Of a stretch of DNA of 55,151 nt, positions 40,364 through 48,753 are shown in pieces. The stretch's first letter is position 1; each line of letters opens with the position of its first letter. The DNA is taken from positions 1 to 55,151 of the forward strand of contig JAJDVI010000068.1 in the NCBI GenBank assembly GCA_022826195.1, in the 5' to 3' direction. The notes under the pieces are model-generated. The model did no database searches and had not been told where the DNA came from. It saw only the letters and a list, made by a program, of their open reading frames with translations. The position numbers and the translations under genes are program-made. This stretch comes from Acidobacteriota bacterium (GTDB taxonomy: Bacteria; Acidobacteriota; Vicinamibacteria; Marinacidobacterales; Marinacidobacteraceae).

Positions 40364-41430
40364 CAGGTGGTGGGCGCCGGCCGGTGCCGCAGGAGGCGTC
40401 GCCCGACGGCCTCCCCCACCTTCCGCAGGTCGTCCATGAGGTTCATGAACTGATGCGGGTAGAGCGACTGGTCGCCGTCGCTGAGCGCCACCGCCGGATT
40501 GGGATGCACCTCGATGATGAGTCCGTCGGCGCCGGCCGCGACCGCCGCCAGGGACAGCGCCGGAACCAGCGTCTTGTTCCCGGCGGCGTGGCTCGGGTCG
40601 GCAATGACCGGGAGGTGGGTTTCCTGCTTCAGCACCGCAATCGCCCCGACGTCGAGGGTGTTGCGGTAGGCGGTCTCGAACGACCGGATCCCGCGTTCGC
40701 ACAGGATCACGTTCGGGTTCCCCTGCAGGATGTACTCGGTGGCCAGCAGGAACTCGCGGATGGTGTTCGAGGCGCCGCGCTTCAGGATCACCGGCGTCTG
40801 GACCCGGGCCATCTCCTTGAGGAGGTCGAAGTTCTGCATGTTGCGGGCGCCGATCCGCACCACGTCCACGAGTTCCGCGGCGATCTCCACGTCCCGGACG
40901 TCCATGACCTCGGTCTCGACCAGCATGCCGGTGCGCTGCCGGATGCGGCTCAGGATGTGAAGGCCGTCCACTCCGAGTCCCTGGAAGGAATACGGCGAGG
41001 TGCGCGGCTTGAACGCCGAGGCGCGCATGATCTCCAGCCCGATGTCCCGGAGCATCAGAGCCGCCGTGGTGCCCTGCTCCTCGCTCTCGAGGGCGCAGGG
41101 CCCCCCGATGATCACCAGGTCCTCGCTGCCGAGTTGCTGACTCCCGATGGGGATGCGGGTGTTCGACTTGCGATGCGTCTTGTTGGCGAGCTTGTAGGGT
41201 TTGGCGAGCCCATAGACCTGCTGCACGCCGGGCTGGGTGCGCCAGGAGGCCTCGGTTTCCTGCGAGAGGTTGCCGAACACATGAATCTGGTTCCGGACCT
41301 CGCCGGGATGGAGCGCCCACTCGAGGGCCTTTTCCTCGATCAGCTGGGTCAGGTGGTCGATTTCCTGCCGCGTCGCCCATGGATGCAGGATGAGCACCAT
41401 GGTCGCGAAGTCGGGAGAGCGTTTCGTCAT
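40363..41430 (-). CDS. aroF: DAHP synthase, type I-beta with regulatory N-terminal domain
   Basis: A 355-residue enzyme. The N-terminal about 85 residues (MVLILHPWATRQEIDHL ... LAKPYKLANK) form a ferredoxin-like (FL) regulatory domain as in the Thermotoga enzyme. The TIM barrel shows GGPCALESEEQ, RASAFKPRTSPYSFQG, ILKRG, ADPSHAAG and IIEVHPNP; these supply the Cys, His, Glu and Asp metal ligands. It commits erythrose 4-phosphate and PEP to the pathway. The FL domain suggests feedback by tyrosine or phenylalanine, an inference from relatives. ATG overlaps the trpG stop (ATGA); a second ATG ten codons later is possible. Confidence 0.95.
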   Translation of the reverse strand: MTKRSPDFATMVLILHPWATRQEIDHLTQLIEEKALEWALHPGEVRNQIHVFGNLSQETEASWRTQPGVQQVYGLAKPYKLANKTHRKSNTRIPIGSQQLGSEDLVIIGGPCALESEEQGTTAALMLRDIGLEIMRASAFKPRTSPYSFQGLGVDGLHILSRIRQRTGMLVETEVMDVRDVEIAAELVDVVRIGARNMQNFDLLKEMARVQTPVILKRGASNTIREFLLATEYILQGNPNVILCERGIRSFETAYRNTLDVGAIAVLKQETHLPVIADPSHAAGNKTLVPALSLAAVAAGADGLIIEVHPNPAVALSDGDQSLYPHQFMNLMDDLRKVGEAVGRRLLRHRPAPTT

Positions 41431-41990
41431 GTCAGGTCGAGAAAGTTCTGGAGCAGTTGTCGCCCCGCGGGGGTGAGAATCGATTCAGGATGGAACTGCA
41501 CGCCCCAGACCGGCGCGCTCCGGTGCCGGAGTCCCATGACCTCCTGGTCGTCGGAGCGGGCGGTCACCTCGAGCTCGCTCGGGAGCGGCTCGTCGGCGAC
41601 CAGCGAGTGATAGCGGGTGGCCTCGAAGGGGTTCTCCAACCCGGCGAACAGTTCCTCGCCATTATGGCGCACGGCGGAGGTCTTGCCGTGGACGAGGCGG
41701 CGAGCGCGCCGGATCCGGCCACCGAGCGCCTGAACCACCGACTGGTGGCCGAGGCACACCCCCAGGATGGGAGTTTCGCCGGCGAGTTCCCGCACGAGGT
41801 CCACCGAGATCCCCGCCTTGTCGGGTGAACAGGGACCCGGGGAGATGACCACCCGCTCGGGCCTCAGTTCCCGGACCTCGCCCGGGGTCAACGCGTCGTT
41901 ACGAACGACGTGCGGCTTTGCCCCCAACTCCCCCAACAACTGCACCAGGTTGAAGGTAAAGGAGTCGTAGTTGTCCAGGACAAGGGTCAT
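41427..41990 (-). CDS. trpG: Anthranilate synthase component II (glutamine amidotransferase)
   Basis: A 187-residue class I glutamine amidotransferase. It has VLDNYDSFTFNLVQLLGELG, VISPGPCSPDKAG, the nucleophile Cys in GVCLGHQSVVQALGG, RYHSLV, and the His-Glu pair in WGVQFHPESILT. It supplies ammonia to TrpE. It could also serve PabB, as TrpG/PabA proteins are hard to separate, but it lies nine bases after trpE. No trpD, trpF, trpB or trpA is in the window. Confidence 0.94.
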   Translation of the reverse strand: MTLVLDNYDSFTFNLVQLLGELGAKPHVVRNDALTPGEVRELRPERVVISPGPCSPDKAGISVDLVRELAGETPILGVCLGHQSVVQALGGRIRRARRLVHGKTSAVRHNGEELFAGLENPFEATRYHSLVADEPLPSELEVTARSDDQEVMGLRHRSAPVWGVQFHPESILTPAGRQLLQNFLDLT

Positions 41991-41999
41991 GGCGGGCTG

Positions 42000-43490
42000 C
42001 TAGTCCAGGCCCTCGTGGGCCATGCGCAGGGCGGCGAGCACGGCGTCCGCCTTGTGGCGGCTTTCGTCGAACTCGGTGGCGGGATCGGAGTCCGCCACCA
42101 CGCCGCCTCCGGCCTGGAAGTAGCCGACGCCGTCCTTGGCGACCAGCGTCCGGATCGCGATGGCGGTGTCGGAAGCGCCGCCGTACGAGAAGTAACCGAC
42201 CGCGCCGCCGTAGACGCCGCGGCGCTCGGTTTCCAGTTCGTCGATGATCTCCATGGCGCGGATCTTGGGAGCGCCGGAGAGCGTTCCCGCGGGGAAGGTG
42301 GCGCGGAGCGCGTCGAAGGCGTCCATCCCGGCCCCGAGCTGTCCCCGCACCCGGGACACGATGTGCATCACGTGCGAATACCGCTCGATGCTCATGAAGT
42401 CCTCGACTTCGACCTGGCCGTAGCCGGCCACCCGCCCGATGTCGTTGCGGGCCAGATCCACGAGCATCACGTGCTCGGCGCGTTCCTTCTCGTCGGCGAG
42501 CAGCTCCGCCGCCAGCGCGGCGTCTTCTTCGGGGGTCCGGCCGCGAGGCCGGGTGCCCGCGATCGGACGGGTCTCGACCACCCCGTCTTCGGTGCGGGTC
42601 ATCATCTCGGGCGACGCTCCGGCCACCACCAGCCCGTCGAAGTCGAGGTAATACATGTACGGAGACGGATTCACGACGCGGAGCGCCCGGTAGAAGTCGA
42701 AGGGATGGACGGTGAGCGGCGTCTCGAAGCGCTGGGAGGGAACGACCTGGATGATGTCCCCCGCGGCCACGTAGTCCTTCGCTCGCCGCACCATCTGGAG
42801 GTACCGGTCCCGGCTCGTGTTGGAGACCGGGTCGGGAAGCGGTCCGGCGGCGCCTCCGGGGAGTCCCAGCCGGTAGGGGAGCGGGGCCCGGATCTCCCGC
42901 ACCGTCGCCTCGATCTGCGCCTCGGCGGCGTCGTAGGCCTGATCGGCGAGGCTTGGGTCCGGAACGCTGGCGTTTGCGACCACCTGGATCACGTTGCGGG
43001 CCCGGTCGAAGCCCAGCACGCTGTCGGTCAGCTGAAAGATGGCGTCCGGAATGCCGAGCGAATCGTCCACGCTGTCCGGGAGACGTTCGAAACGCCGTAC
43101 CGCGTCATAGGCGAGATAGCCGACGAAACCGCCATGGAAAGGTGGCAGCCCCTCCACCTGCGCCGGGGTGACCTCGGCGAGCATGTCCCGAAGCGCCGAC
43201 AGGGGGTCGGCGCTCTCCCAGGTTTCGACCCGGCCGTCGTTCAGGTGGCGGCGCCTGATCTCGGCGCCGCGGCTCTCGACGATGACACTCGGCTTCGACC
43301 CCAGGAACGAATACCGGGCCACGCTCTCGCCGCCCTCGACCGACTCCATCAGGAACGCCGGCCCGCGATTCCCCACCCGCAGGAAGGTGGAGACCGGGGT
43401 GTCGCAGTCGGCGAGAATCTCCCGCCGGACGGGAATCAGGTTCGCCTGTCGGGCGAGCGCGCGGAAGTCGGAACGGGAAGGAAGCAGCAA
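42000..43490 (-). CDS. trpE: Anthranilate synthase component I
   Basis: A 496-residue chorismate-utilising enzyme. The N-terminal regulatory part contains a variant of the LLES feedback motif (FLMESVEGGE). The catalytic domain has AGDIIQVVPSQRF, NPSPYMYYLDF, IAGTRPRG, LVDLARNDIGRV and GTLSGAPKIRAMEIIDELE. It makes anthranilate from the chorismate produced by the downstream genes. The apparent start is TTG 43490; no ATG or GTG fits the N-terminus. It is first in the seven-gene operon. I found no attenuator-like leader upstream. Confidence 0.94.
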   Translation of the reverse strand: MLLPSRSDFRALARQANLIPVRREILADCDTPVSTFLRVGNRGPAFLMESVEGGESVARYSFLGSKPSVIVESRGAEIRRRHLNDGRVETWESADPLSALRDMLAEVTPAQVEGLPPFHGGFVGYLAYDAVRRFERLPDSVDDSLGIPDAIFQLTDSVLGFDRARNVIQVVANASVPDPSLADQAYDAAEAQIEATVREIRAPLPYRLGLPGGAAGPLPDPVSNTSRDRYLQMVRRAKDYVAAGDIIQVVPSQRFETPLTVHPFDFYRALRVVNPSPYMYYLDFDGLVVAGASPEMMTRTEDGVVETRPIAGTRPRGRTPEEDAALAAELLADEKERAEHVMLVDLARNDIGRVAGYGQVEVEDFMSIERYSHVMHIVSRVRGQLGAGMDAFDALRATFPAGTLSGAPKIRAMEIIDELETERRGVYGGAVGYFSYGGASDTAIAIRTLVAKDGVGYFQAGGGVVADSDPATEFDESRHKADAVLAALRMAHEGLD

Positions 43491-43630
43491 GGGTCCACCA
43501 CGGGGGGCGGCGGCATCTTAGTCGGGCTGCCGGCGGAGGGAGCCCGCTTCCGGGCCCCTGGGCCTCCGGGTTTTCCCGCGCGCCCGGGGCTCGGCGCGAC
43601 GCTGCGGCGCGCTCGAATCGTCCGTCCCGG

Positions 43631-44041
43631 TCAGGTCTGCGCGGGCGGCTCGAGCAGCCGCAACGAAGGGAAGCAGGTCCGGTAGCGGCCGGCGTCCCGG
43701 CTGATCAGGGTCAGCCCGGCCACCGCCGCGTGGGCGCCGATATAGAAGTCGGGGAGGGGCGAGCGCCGCGCTCCGCCCGCCCGCCGGTAGCGGGCGTAGG
43801 CGCGTGACGCCGGAAACCCTGCCTCGTAGGGCAGTTCCAACCGCTCGATCTCGAGGTCCCGGAGCCAGCGGTCCAGCGTTCGCGAATCGGGGAAGTCGAA
43901 GGCGACCTCGGCGTAGATGACCGGATTGACGGAGACCCGGCCCTCCGCGAGAGCGTCCTCCAGGGTGCGTTCCGACCACGGCCGCCAAACGGGATCGTCG
44001 GTCGAGACATCCAGCAGGATGTTGGAGTCCACCAGGAACAC
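43631..44041 (-). CDS. vapC: PIN-domain toxin VapC, second pair
   Basis: A 136-residue PIN domain. FLVDSNILLDVSTDDP supplies the first acidic ligand, VNPVIYAEVAFDF a conserved Glu, and SPLPDFYIGAHAAVAGLTLISRDAGRYRTCFP the third Asp and the C-terminal motif. It should be an RNase toxin. It starts immediately after the stop of the AbrB-type antitoxin gene. It differs clearly from the first VapC, so the two pairs are independent acquisitions. Confidence 0.9.
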   Translation of the reverse strand: MFLVDSNILLDVSTDDPVWRPWSERTLEDALAEGRVSVNPVIYAEVAFDFPDSRTLDRWLRDLEIERLELPYEAGFPASRAYARYRRAGGARRSPLPDFYIGAHAAVAGLTLISRDAGRYRTCFPSLRLLEPPAQT

Positions 44042-44272
44042 TCAGTCGTCCCCGCGGGTCATCTGCATGACCTCGTCGGTCGTTCGCGTGCCCGTCCCGG
44101 CGCCGCGCGCCCGGCGAAGCCGCTCCCGGACGAACTCGCGCCGGCTCAGGCGCGAGCGCAGCACGACGCAGTCCTCACCGGCTTCGAAGATCACTTCCGT
44201 ATTCGGGAGGAGGCCGAAGGCCCGCCGCAACCGGTGGGGAATCGTGACCTGACCTTTGGAGGTAATACGCAT
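44042..44272 (-). CDS. vapB: SpoVT/AbrB-type antitoxin
   Basis: A 76-residue protein with an N-terminal swapped-hairpin AbrB DNA-binding domain (RITSKGQVTIPHRLRRAFGL, then EVIFEAGEDCVVLR) and a basic C-terminal tail likely to bind the PIN toxin. An 8-bp perfect inverted repeat overlaps its start codon, so auto-repression is likely. The stop abuts vapC. Confidence 0.9.
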   Translation of the reverse strand: MRITSKGQVTIPHRLRRAFGLLPNTEVIFEAGEDCVVLRSRLSRREFVRERLRRARGAGTGTRTTDEVMQMTRGDD

Positions 44273-44280
44273 CGTATTAC
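44262..44280 (-). promoter_or_regulatory. Inverted-repeat operator centred on the antitoxin start codon
   Basis: GTAATACG-CAT-CGTATTAC: two perfect 8-base arms separated by three bases, and those three bases are the antitoxin start codon (ATG on the minus strand). It is the expected kind of target for a dimeric AbrB-type autorepressor. Confidence 0.6.
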
Positions 44281-44286
44281 ATTCTA
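44281..44286 (-). promoter_or_regulatory. Candidate -10 box of the second vapBC operon
   Basis: TAGAAT on the minus strand (five of six matches to TATAAT), eight bases before the ATG. The spacing implies a leaderless mRNA. A second TAGAAT lies ten bases further upstream. No -35 box is recognisable. Confidence 0.4.
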
Positions 44287-44347
44287 ACCCATTCTATTCT
44301 TACCCTGGATGCCGGCCGGCCAAGGGCACCGCGCTGCGTGCGGGCCG

Positions 44348-46102
44348 TCAGGTGCGGGAGGACGGGGAGGCGTCCACCCGGACCGCCACCACGTCGGTGT
44401 CGTGGTACTGCTGGTGCCGTACCGACGAGGCGTAGTGGCGGAGCAGCCGCAGCGGCAACTCCTCTTCGCTCGGAGTTCCGGCCGCGCCCTCGGTCAGCAT
44501 CGCCATCCGGTCCTCGAGATTCGTGTCGTCCATCGCCGCGATGAACTCGAGTTCGGCGCGGCTAGCGTCTCCTTCGGCGATGAGCAGCAGCCGCCGTTCC
44601 GCCGGCGCGTTCCCCGCATCCCGAAGCAGCACATGGAGGGTCTCCTCGCCGACGGCGCGGAGCTGGCGGACCATGTGTTCGTTCCAGCGGCGGTCGGCGG
44701 CGAGTCGCGACAGCACGCTGTCCACTTCGGCGAAGGCGTCCTCGTTGAGGGCGGTCCGGAGGCGCAGGCGGCGCTTTCGCCCGAGTTCGGCGAGCAGGTT
44801 CAGGAATACCACCGTGAAGCCGCCCACGGTCATGCCGTTTCCGAGCAGGTCGCTCCAGGGCCCCTGGAAGTAGTCCGGGAAAATCCAGCCGAACTTGAAC
44901 CCCACCCCGATCCAGAAGGCCAGTCCGACCACGAGGCTCCGGCGCGAATCGAGGCCGTCCTGGATGATGATCCTGACGCCCAGGACGAAGAGCAGGGCGA
45001 CCAGGATCAGGTAGTACGCGCCCACCGTCGGTCCCGGAATCGCGATGATCGCGGCCACGAACTTCGGCAGCACCGCGAACACCGCAAAGACGACACCCAC
45101 GCAGACACCCACCGAGCGGGCCGCGATGCCCGTCAACTCGGCGACCGCGATGCTGTTCCCGTAGGTGGTGTTCGGAACCGTGCCGGCGATGCCGGCCAGG
45201 AGGTTGCCGACGCCGTCGGCGTTCAGGGCGCCCTGGATGGACCGGAAGTCGATCGCCCGCGGTTTCCTCCACGACACCCGCTGGATCGCGATGGCGTCGC
45301 CGAGGGTGTCCATGGCGCCGACGAGCGTCACGAGCACGAAGGCGGGAAGCAGCGCCCAGAACGCGGGGCCGAAGCTGAGGTCGAGCCCCGGATACGCCAA
45401 CGCGGGAAGCCCGACCCAGGAAGCGGCCGCGATCCCCGAGGTGTCGTAGATGCCGAATCCCACGCCGCCCACCACGCATCCCGCGGAGATGCCGAGGGCC
45501 GGGGCCCACACCCGCCAGGCGCCGAAGGAACGGAGCGCGATCGCGGCCGTGACCAGCAGGGTCACGGCGGCGACGGCCGGCGCCGCCGCCGCCGAGGCGC
45601 CCTCCGGCACCTCGGTGAGCTTGCGAACGATCAGCGGCGCGACGTCCACCGGGATGAGCATCAGCACGGTCCCCGCGACGGTCGGGGTGAAGATGCGCCG
45701 CAGCAGGGACATCTTGGCCGCCAGCGCGAACTGGAAGAGCGCCGCGACGATGATCAGGCTGGCGAGGAGTGCGGGACCGCCCCGTTCGAGCGCGGAGACG
45801 CAGATGGCCAGGAACGCCGACGAGGTGCCCATGACCAGGATGTACCCCGCGCCGATGCGTCCGACCCGGCGGGCCTGGATCGCGGTGGTGACGCCGCTGA
45901 TCAACAGCGCCGCGCACACGGCCCAGGAGAGGTAGGCATCGCTGCCTCCGGCGAGGCTGATCATGATGGTCGGCGCCAGCACCACGCCGGCCACCGAGAT
46001 CAGCGCGTACTGGAACCCGAGCCCGATGGTGACCGGCAGCGGGGGCCGGTCGTTCGGTTCGTAGCGGACGTATTGCCCGGTTGGAGAGCCACCCGAATCC
46101 AT
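44348..46102 (-). CDS. NCS2 (xanthine/uracil) permease family protein with extra C-terminal cytosolic domain
   Basis: A 584-residue protein. Residues about 20-440 form a multi-helix NCS2 nucleobase transporter core with VGAMDTLGDAIAIQ, GTVPNTTYGNSIAVAELTGIAARSVG and a helix-1 Gln followed by Tyr (FQYAL) where most members have Gln-His. Residues about 451-580 are an unusual soluble extension (RLAADRRWNEHM ... EETLHVLL ... AELEFIAA ... LPLRLLRHYASSVRHQQY ... DVVAVRV) with the rhythm of a degenerate histidine-kinase-type ATPase domain. It likely imports a purine or pyrimidine by proton symport; the extension may regulate it. Start ATG 46102; the frame upstream overlaps tyrA on the other strand. 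Confidence 0.85.
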   Translation of the reverse strand: MDSGGSPTGQYVRYEPNDRPPLPVTIGLGFQYALISVAGVVLAPTIMISLAGGSDAYLSWAVCAALLISGVTTAIQARRVGRIGAGYILVMGTSSAFLAICVSALERGGPALLASLIIVAALFQFALAAKMSLLRRIFTPTVAGTVLMLIPVDVAPLIVRKLTEVPEGASAAAAPAVAAVTLLVTAAIALRSFGAWRVWAPALGISAGCVVGGVGFGIYDTSGIAAASWVGLPALAYPGLDLSFGPAFWALLPAFVLVTLVGAMDTLGDAIAIQRVSWRKPRAIDFRSIQGALNADGVGNLLAGIAGTVPNTTYGNSIAVAELTGIAARSVGVCVGVVFAVFAVLPKFVAAIIAIPGPTVGAYYLILVALLFVLGVRIIIQDGLDSRRSLVVGLAFWIGVGFKFGWIFPDYFQGPWSDLLGNGMTVGGFTVVFLNLLAELGRKRRLRLRTALNEDAFAEVDSVLSRLAADRRWNEHMVRQLRAVGEETLHVLLRDAGNAPAERRLLLIAEGDASRAELEFIAAMDDTNLEDRMAMLTEGAAGTPSEEELPLRLLRHYASSVRHQQYHDTDVVAVRVDASPSSRT

Positions 46103-46156
46103 ACTCACGCGTCGTCTGTTTCGAGTGTACCGGGCTGTGTCGGATGCCGAGGCTCC

Positions 46157-46162
46157 TAAACT
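46157..46162 (+). promoter_or_regulatory. Candidate -10 box of a leaderless tyrA transcript
   Basis: TAAACT ends seven bases before the tyrA ATG at 46170. Spacing and the weak Shine-Dalgarno fit a leaderless start. No -35 box is obvious. Confidence 0.3.
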
Positions 46163-46169
46163 TCGGAAC

Positions 46170-47258
46170 ATGGACCTCGACGCGCTCCGCGCCGCCCTCG
46201 AAGCGGTGGACGAGGAAATCCTGGACGCCTGGGCGCGGCGCGATGCGATCACGACCGCCATCGGCCGGGTGAAACAGTCCGCCGGGCAGGCGATCCACGA
46301 CCCCGAACAGGAGGCGCGCGTCGTGGAGCGCGCCCGCGTTCACGCCGCCGCCCGGGGCATTCCCGGAGACCTTGCCGCCGAGCTGGTGGGTCTGCTGATG
46401 CACTCCGCACTCGCCCGGCAGGAAGACGTCCGGTTGCGGGCCGAGGGGCAGGGGGCGGGCCGGCCCGCGCTGGTCATCGGGGGCGGAGGGAACATGGGGC
46501 GCTGGTTCTGCCGGTTCCTGACCGCCCAGGGCTATGAGGTCCGGGTGGCCGACCCCGCGGGGGGGCCGCCGGGCGTCGCCGCCGCCGCGGACTGGCGGGA
46601 GACCCGGGACGAGTTCGCACTGACCGTGGTGGCGGCGCCGCTCCACATCAGCGCCGGAATGCTGGAGGGAATCGCCGCGGAGCGGAGGCAGGGCCTGATC
46701 TTCGACATCGGGTCCGTGAAGGCGCCGCTCGCCCCCGGGCTTCGGGCGCTGGCCGAAAGCGGCTGCCGGGTCGCCTCGGTGCACCCCATGTTCGGGCCGG
46801 ACACCCATGTGCTCCACGGCTGCCACGTGCTGGTCATGGACGTGGGGCTTCCAGAAGCGGCCGATGAGGCGGCCGCCGTGTTCGGGGGCTCGATGGCCGA
46901 AATCCTGCGAATGCCCCTGGCGGAGCACGATCCCCTGATCGCCTACGTCCTCGGGCTCTCCCACGCGCTGAACCTGGCCTTCCTGACCGCGCTTCAGGAG
47001 AGCGGAGAGCAGGCGCCCCGCCTCGCCCGCCTGTCGAGCGTGACGTTCGACCGGCAGCTACGGGTGGCGGCGGCCGTGGCGCGGGAGAACCCGCACCTCT
47101 ACTACGAGATCCAGCAACGGAACCCGCACGGGCCGGCGGCCATCCATAGTCTTGCCGCCGCCGTTTCCCGTCTCGCGGCCGTCATCCACGACGACGATGA
47201 GAAGGCGTTCGTCCGGCTCATGAAGGCCGGCCGCCACTACGTCTCGGGCCGCGGCTAG
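46170..47258 (+). CDS. tyrA: Chorismate mutase / prephenate dehydrogenase (T-protein)
   Basis: A 362-residue bifunctional enzyme. Residues 1-90 are an AroQ-type chorismate mutase (LRAALEAVDEEILDAWARRD, IGRVKQ, DPEQEARVVERA). Residues about 98-360 are a prephenate dehydrogenase with GGGGNMG (104-110) for NAD, FDIGSVK and the catalytic His in SVHPMFGPD. It takes chorismate to 4-hydroxyphenylpyruvate, the precursor of tyrosine. It is divergent from the permease gene and 2.7 kb from the trp/aro operon, so aromatic synthesis is clustered here. I chose ATG 46170, at the start of the mutase helix; a GTG at 46125 is possible. Confidence 0.94.
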   Translation: MDLDALRAALEAVDEEILDAWARRDAITTAIGRVKQSAGQAIHDPEQEARVVERARVHAAARGIPGDLAAELVGLLMHSALARQEDVRLRAEGQGAGRPALVIGGGGNMGRWFCRFLTAQGYEVRVADPAGGPPGVAAAADWRETRDEFALTVVAAPLHISAGMLEGIAAERRQGLIFDIGSVKAPLAPGLRALAESGCRVASVHPMFGPDTHVLHGCHVLVMDVGLPEAADEAAAVFGGSMAEILRMPLAEHDPLIAYVLGLSHALNLAFLTALQESGEQAPRLARLSSVTFDRQLRVAAAVARENPHLYYEIQQRNPHGPAAIHSLAAAVSRLAAVIHDDDEKAFVRLMKAGRHYVSGRG

Positions 47259-47270
47259 CGGCCAGCCGCG
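47250..47270. terminator. Hairpin between convergent tyrA and SLH genes
   Basis: CGCGGCT-AGCGGCC-AGCCGCG, seven-base arms. It lies exactly between the tyrA stop (its TAG begins inside the left arm) and the stop of the convergent lipoprotein gene. There is no T-tract, so bidirectional termination is only a suggestion. Confidence 0.35.
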
Positions 47271-48695
47271 CTACGACCTGCCGAGCAGGTCCCGGAGCGT
47301 GGTGACCGCGCGCACCGCCTCCGCGCCGGAGGCGAACGCGAGGGGCCGGAACATTCCCGCGTCCGAGACCCGCAGCAGGCCGAGTTGCGCCGTGACGGCG
47401 ACCGCTTCCCGATAGCGGTGGTCGGGTGGAACGTCGCGCAGTTCCAGTCGCGAGGAGTCCGCCGCCGCGGTCCGGAGGGCCTCCGGGTCGAACTTTCCGA
47501 ACACGGCGGCCAGTGACTCCGCGAGTTCGCCGCGGCTCACGAGGCCGCGCGGCTTGAACGTGTGGTCGGGGAAGAGACGGAGGTAGCCCGCCCCGACGGC
47601 CGTCTGGATCAGGCTGGCGGCCCAGCTTCGCTCGAGATCGATGGCGATCACCGGATCCGTGTTGCGGTCGTCGTCGGGTTCCCCGATCTCGGCCGCCAGG
47701 AGCGCGGCGAGCTGCTCGCGCGTGATGCGCTCCGCCTCCCGAATCGTGGTGTAGCGCTCGGAGACTCTCGCGACCTCGAGTCGCCGCTCCAGTCCCGCGG
47801 CGCGGTCCACGAGGTCCGCGAAGCCGGGCAGCGCGGGATCCCGGAGGATTCCGTCGAGACGCGTCAGGCTCTCGGAGAAGCGGCGCCCGTCGGCCAGCAA
47901 CTCGGCCGCGGCCAGCCCGGAGAGGAGAGCCTGGCGCTTGCTCGCCGAGGGGTTTCGGGCGACGGAGTCGAACCACTCGCGCGCGGCGGCCCGGTCTCCG
48001 GCGGCGAAGGCCGCCTCGGCCGCCTCGAGGAACAGGTCCGCCGAATCGGGCATTGCCTCCAGCGCCGCCCGGTACGCCTCCGCGACCGACGGACCCGGTT
48101 CGCCGGCGCGCGCCAGTTCCCGGGCGCGCGAGAGCCGGTTCTCCGCCACCTCGAGCGCCAGCCCCGGCAGCCGCTCGGCGACCAGGGAAGCGTCCGGATC
48201 GAGCTCCGACAGGCGCTTCAGACTGGTGAAGAGCAGTTCCTGATCCGCGCTCTCGAGAACGAGGAGGAGGGCCCCGAGCGACGCGAGGACGTCGTCGGGC
48301 GCGGCATCGAGGGCCCGCCCGAAGAGTTCCCCCGCCCCCGGCCGGTCTCCGCTCCGGAGGGCGAGGAAACCAGCCGCCGCGAGGACTCCCGGATCGCCGG
48401 GGGCCAGGGCGCGGAGGGGCGCGAGCTGCAGGTCGGCTTCGCCCAGGCGTCCCGCAACGACAAGACCCCAGCTCTCGCTCAGGTCCCGTGCCGCCGCTTC
48501 TGGGAGACCCGGCCCGGGAACCGGCGCCTGGTCCTCCACGTACGCCCATTCGTCGAAGGGGACCACCGGGATCTCGGGCAGGGGGTTGCTGGCGCAACCC
48601 GCGCCCAGGCACAGCGATCCGATCCAGAACGTGGCCCGACCGAGAACTCGGCCACCGGATTCCGCTACCCGCAACACGCCGCCGAGTCTATCCAT
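47271..48695 (-). CDS. Lipoprotein with TPR-like repeats and SLH-like domain
   Basis: A 474-residue exported protein. The N-terminus carries a signal with a probable lipobox (IGSLCLGAGC, Cys about 34). The middle (about 65-300) is helical and TPR-like (LRALAPGDPGVLAAAGFLALRSGD; AYRAALEAMPDSADLFLEAAE). The C-terminal 130 residues resemble an S-layer-homology segment (LIQTAVGAGYLRLFPDHTFKPRGLVSRGELAESLAAVFG and a second weaker copy), which could bind peptidoglycan or secondary polymer. Function unknown. It is divergent from the thioredoxin-like gene with only 58 bases between starts. Confidence 0.75.
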   Translation of the reverse strand: MDRLGGVLRVAESGGRVLGRATFWIGSLCLGAGCASNPLPEIPVVPFDEWAYVEDQAPVPGPGLPEAAARDLSESWGLVVAGRLGEADLQLAPLRALAPGDPGVLAAAGFLALRSGDRPGAGELFGRALDAAPDDVLASLGALLLVLESADQELLFTSLKRLSELDPDASLVAERLPGLALEVAENRLSRARELARAGEPGPSVAEAYRAALEAMPDSADLFLEAAEAAFAAGDRAAAREWFDSVARNPSASKRQALLSGLAAAELLADGRRFSESLTRLDGILRDPALPGFADLVDRAAGLERRLEVARVSERYTTIREAERITREQLAALLAAEIGEPDDDRNTDPVIAIDLERSWAASLIQTAVGAGYLRLFPDHTFKPRGLVSRGELAESLAAVFGKFDPEALRTAAADSSRLELRDVPPDHRYREAVAVTAQLGLLRVSDAGMFRPLAFASGAEAVRAVTTLRDLLGRS

Positions 48696-48741
48696 CAGGT
48701 GGCCCGGCCGGCACCCCTCAGCGGCGCTTCCGGGACAAAAC

Positions 48742-48747
48742 TACAAT
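48742..48747 (+). promoter_or_regulatory. Candidate -10 box of a leaderless transcript
   Basis: TACAAT (five of six matches to consensus) ends six bases before the ATG at 48754, so transcription would begin at or next to the start codon. No Shine-Dalgarno can fit. Confidence 0.4.
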
Positions 48748-48753
48748 GCGCCG

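Noticed and set aside
43491..43630. Tryptophan attenuator or T-box before trpE
   Set aside because: No leader peptide with consecutive Trp codons, no T-box core sequence and no terminator with a T-tract are visible in this short gap.
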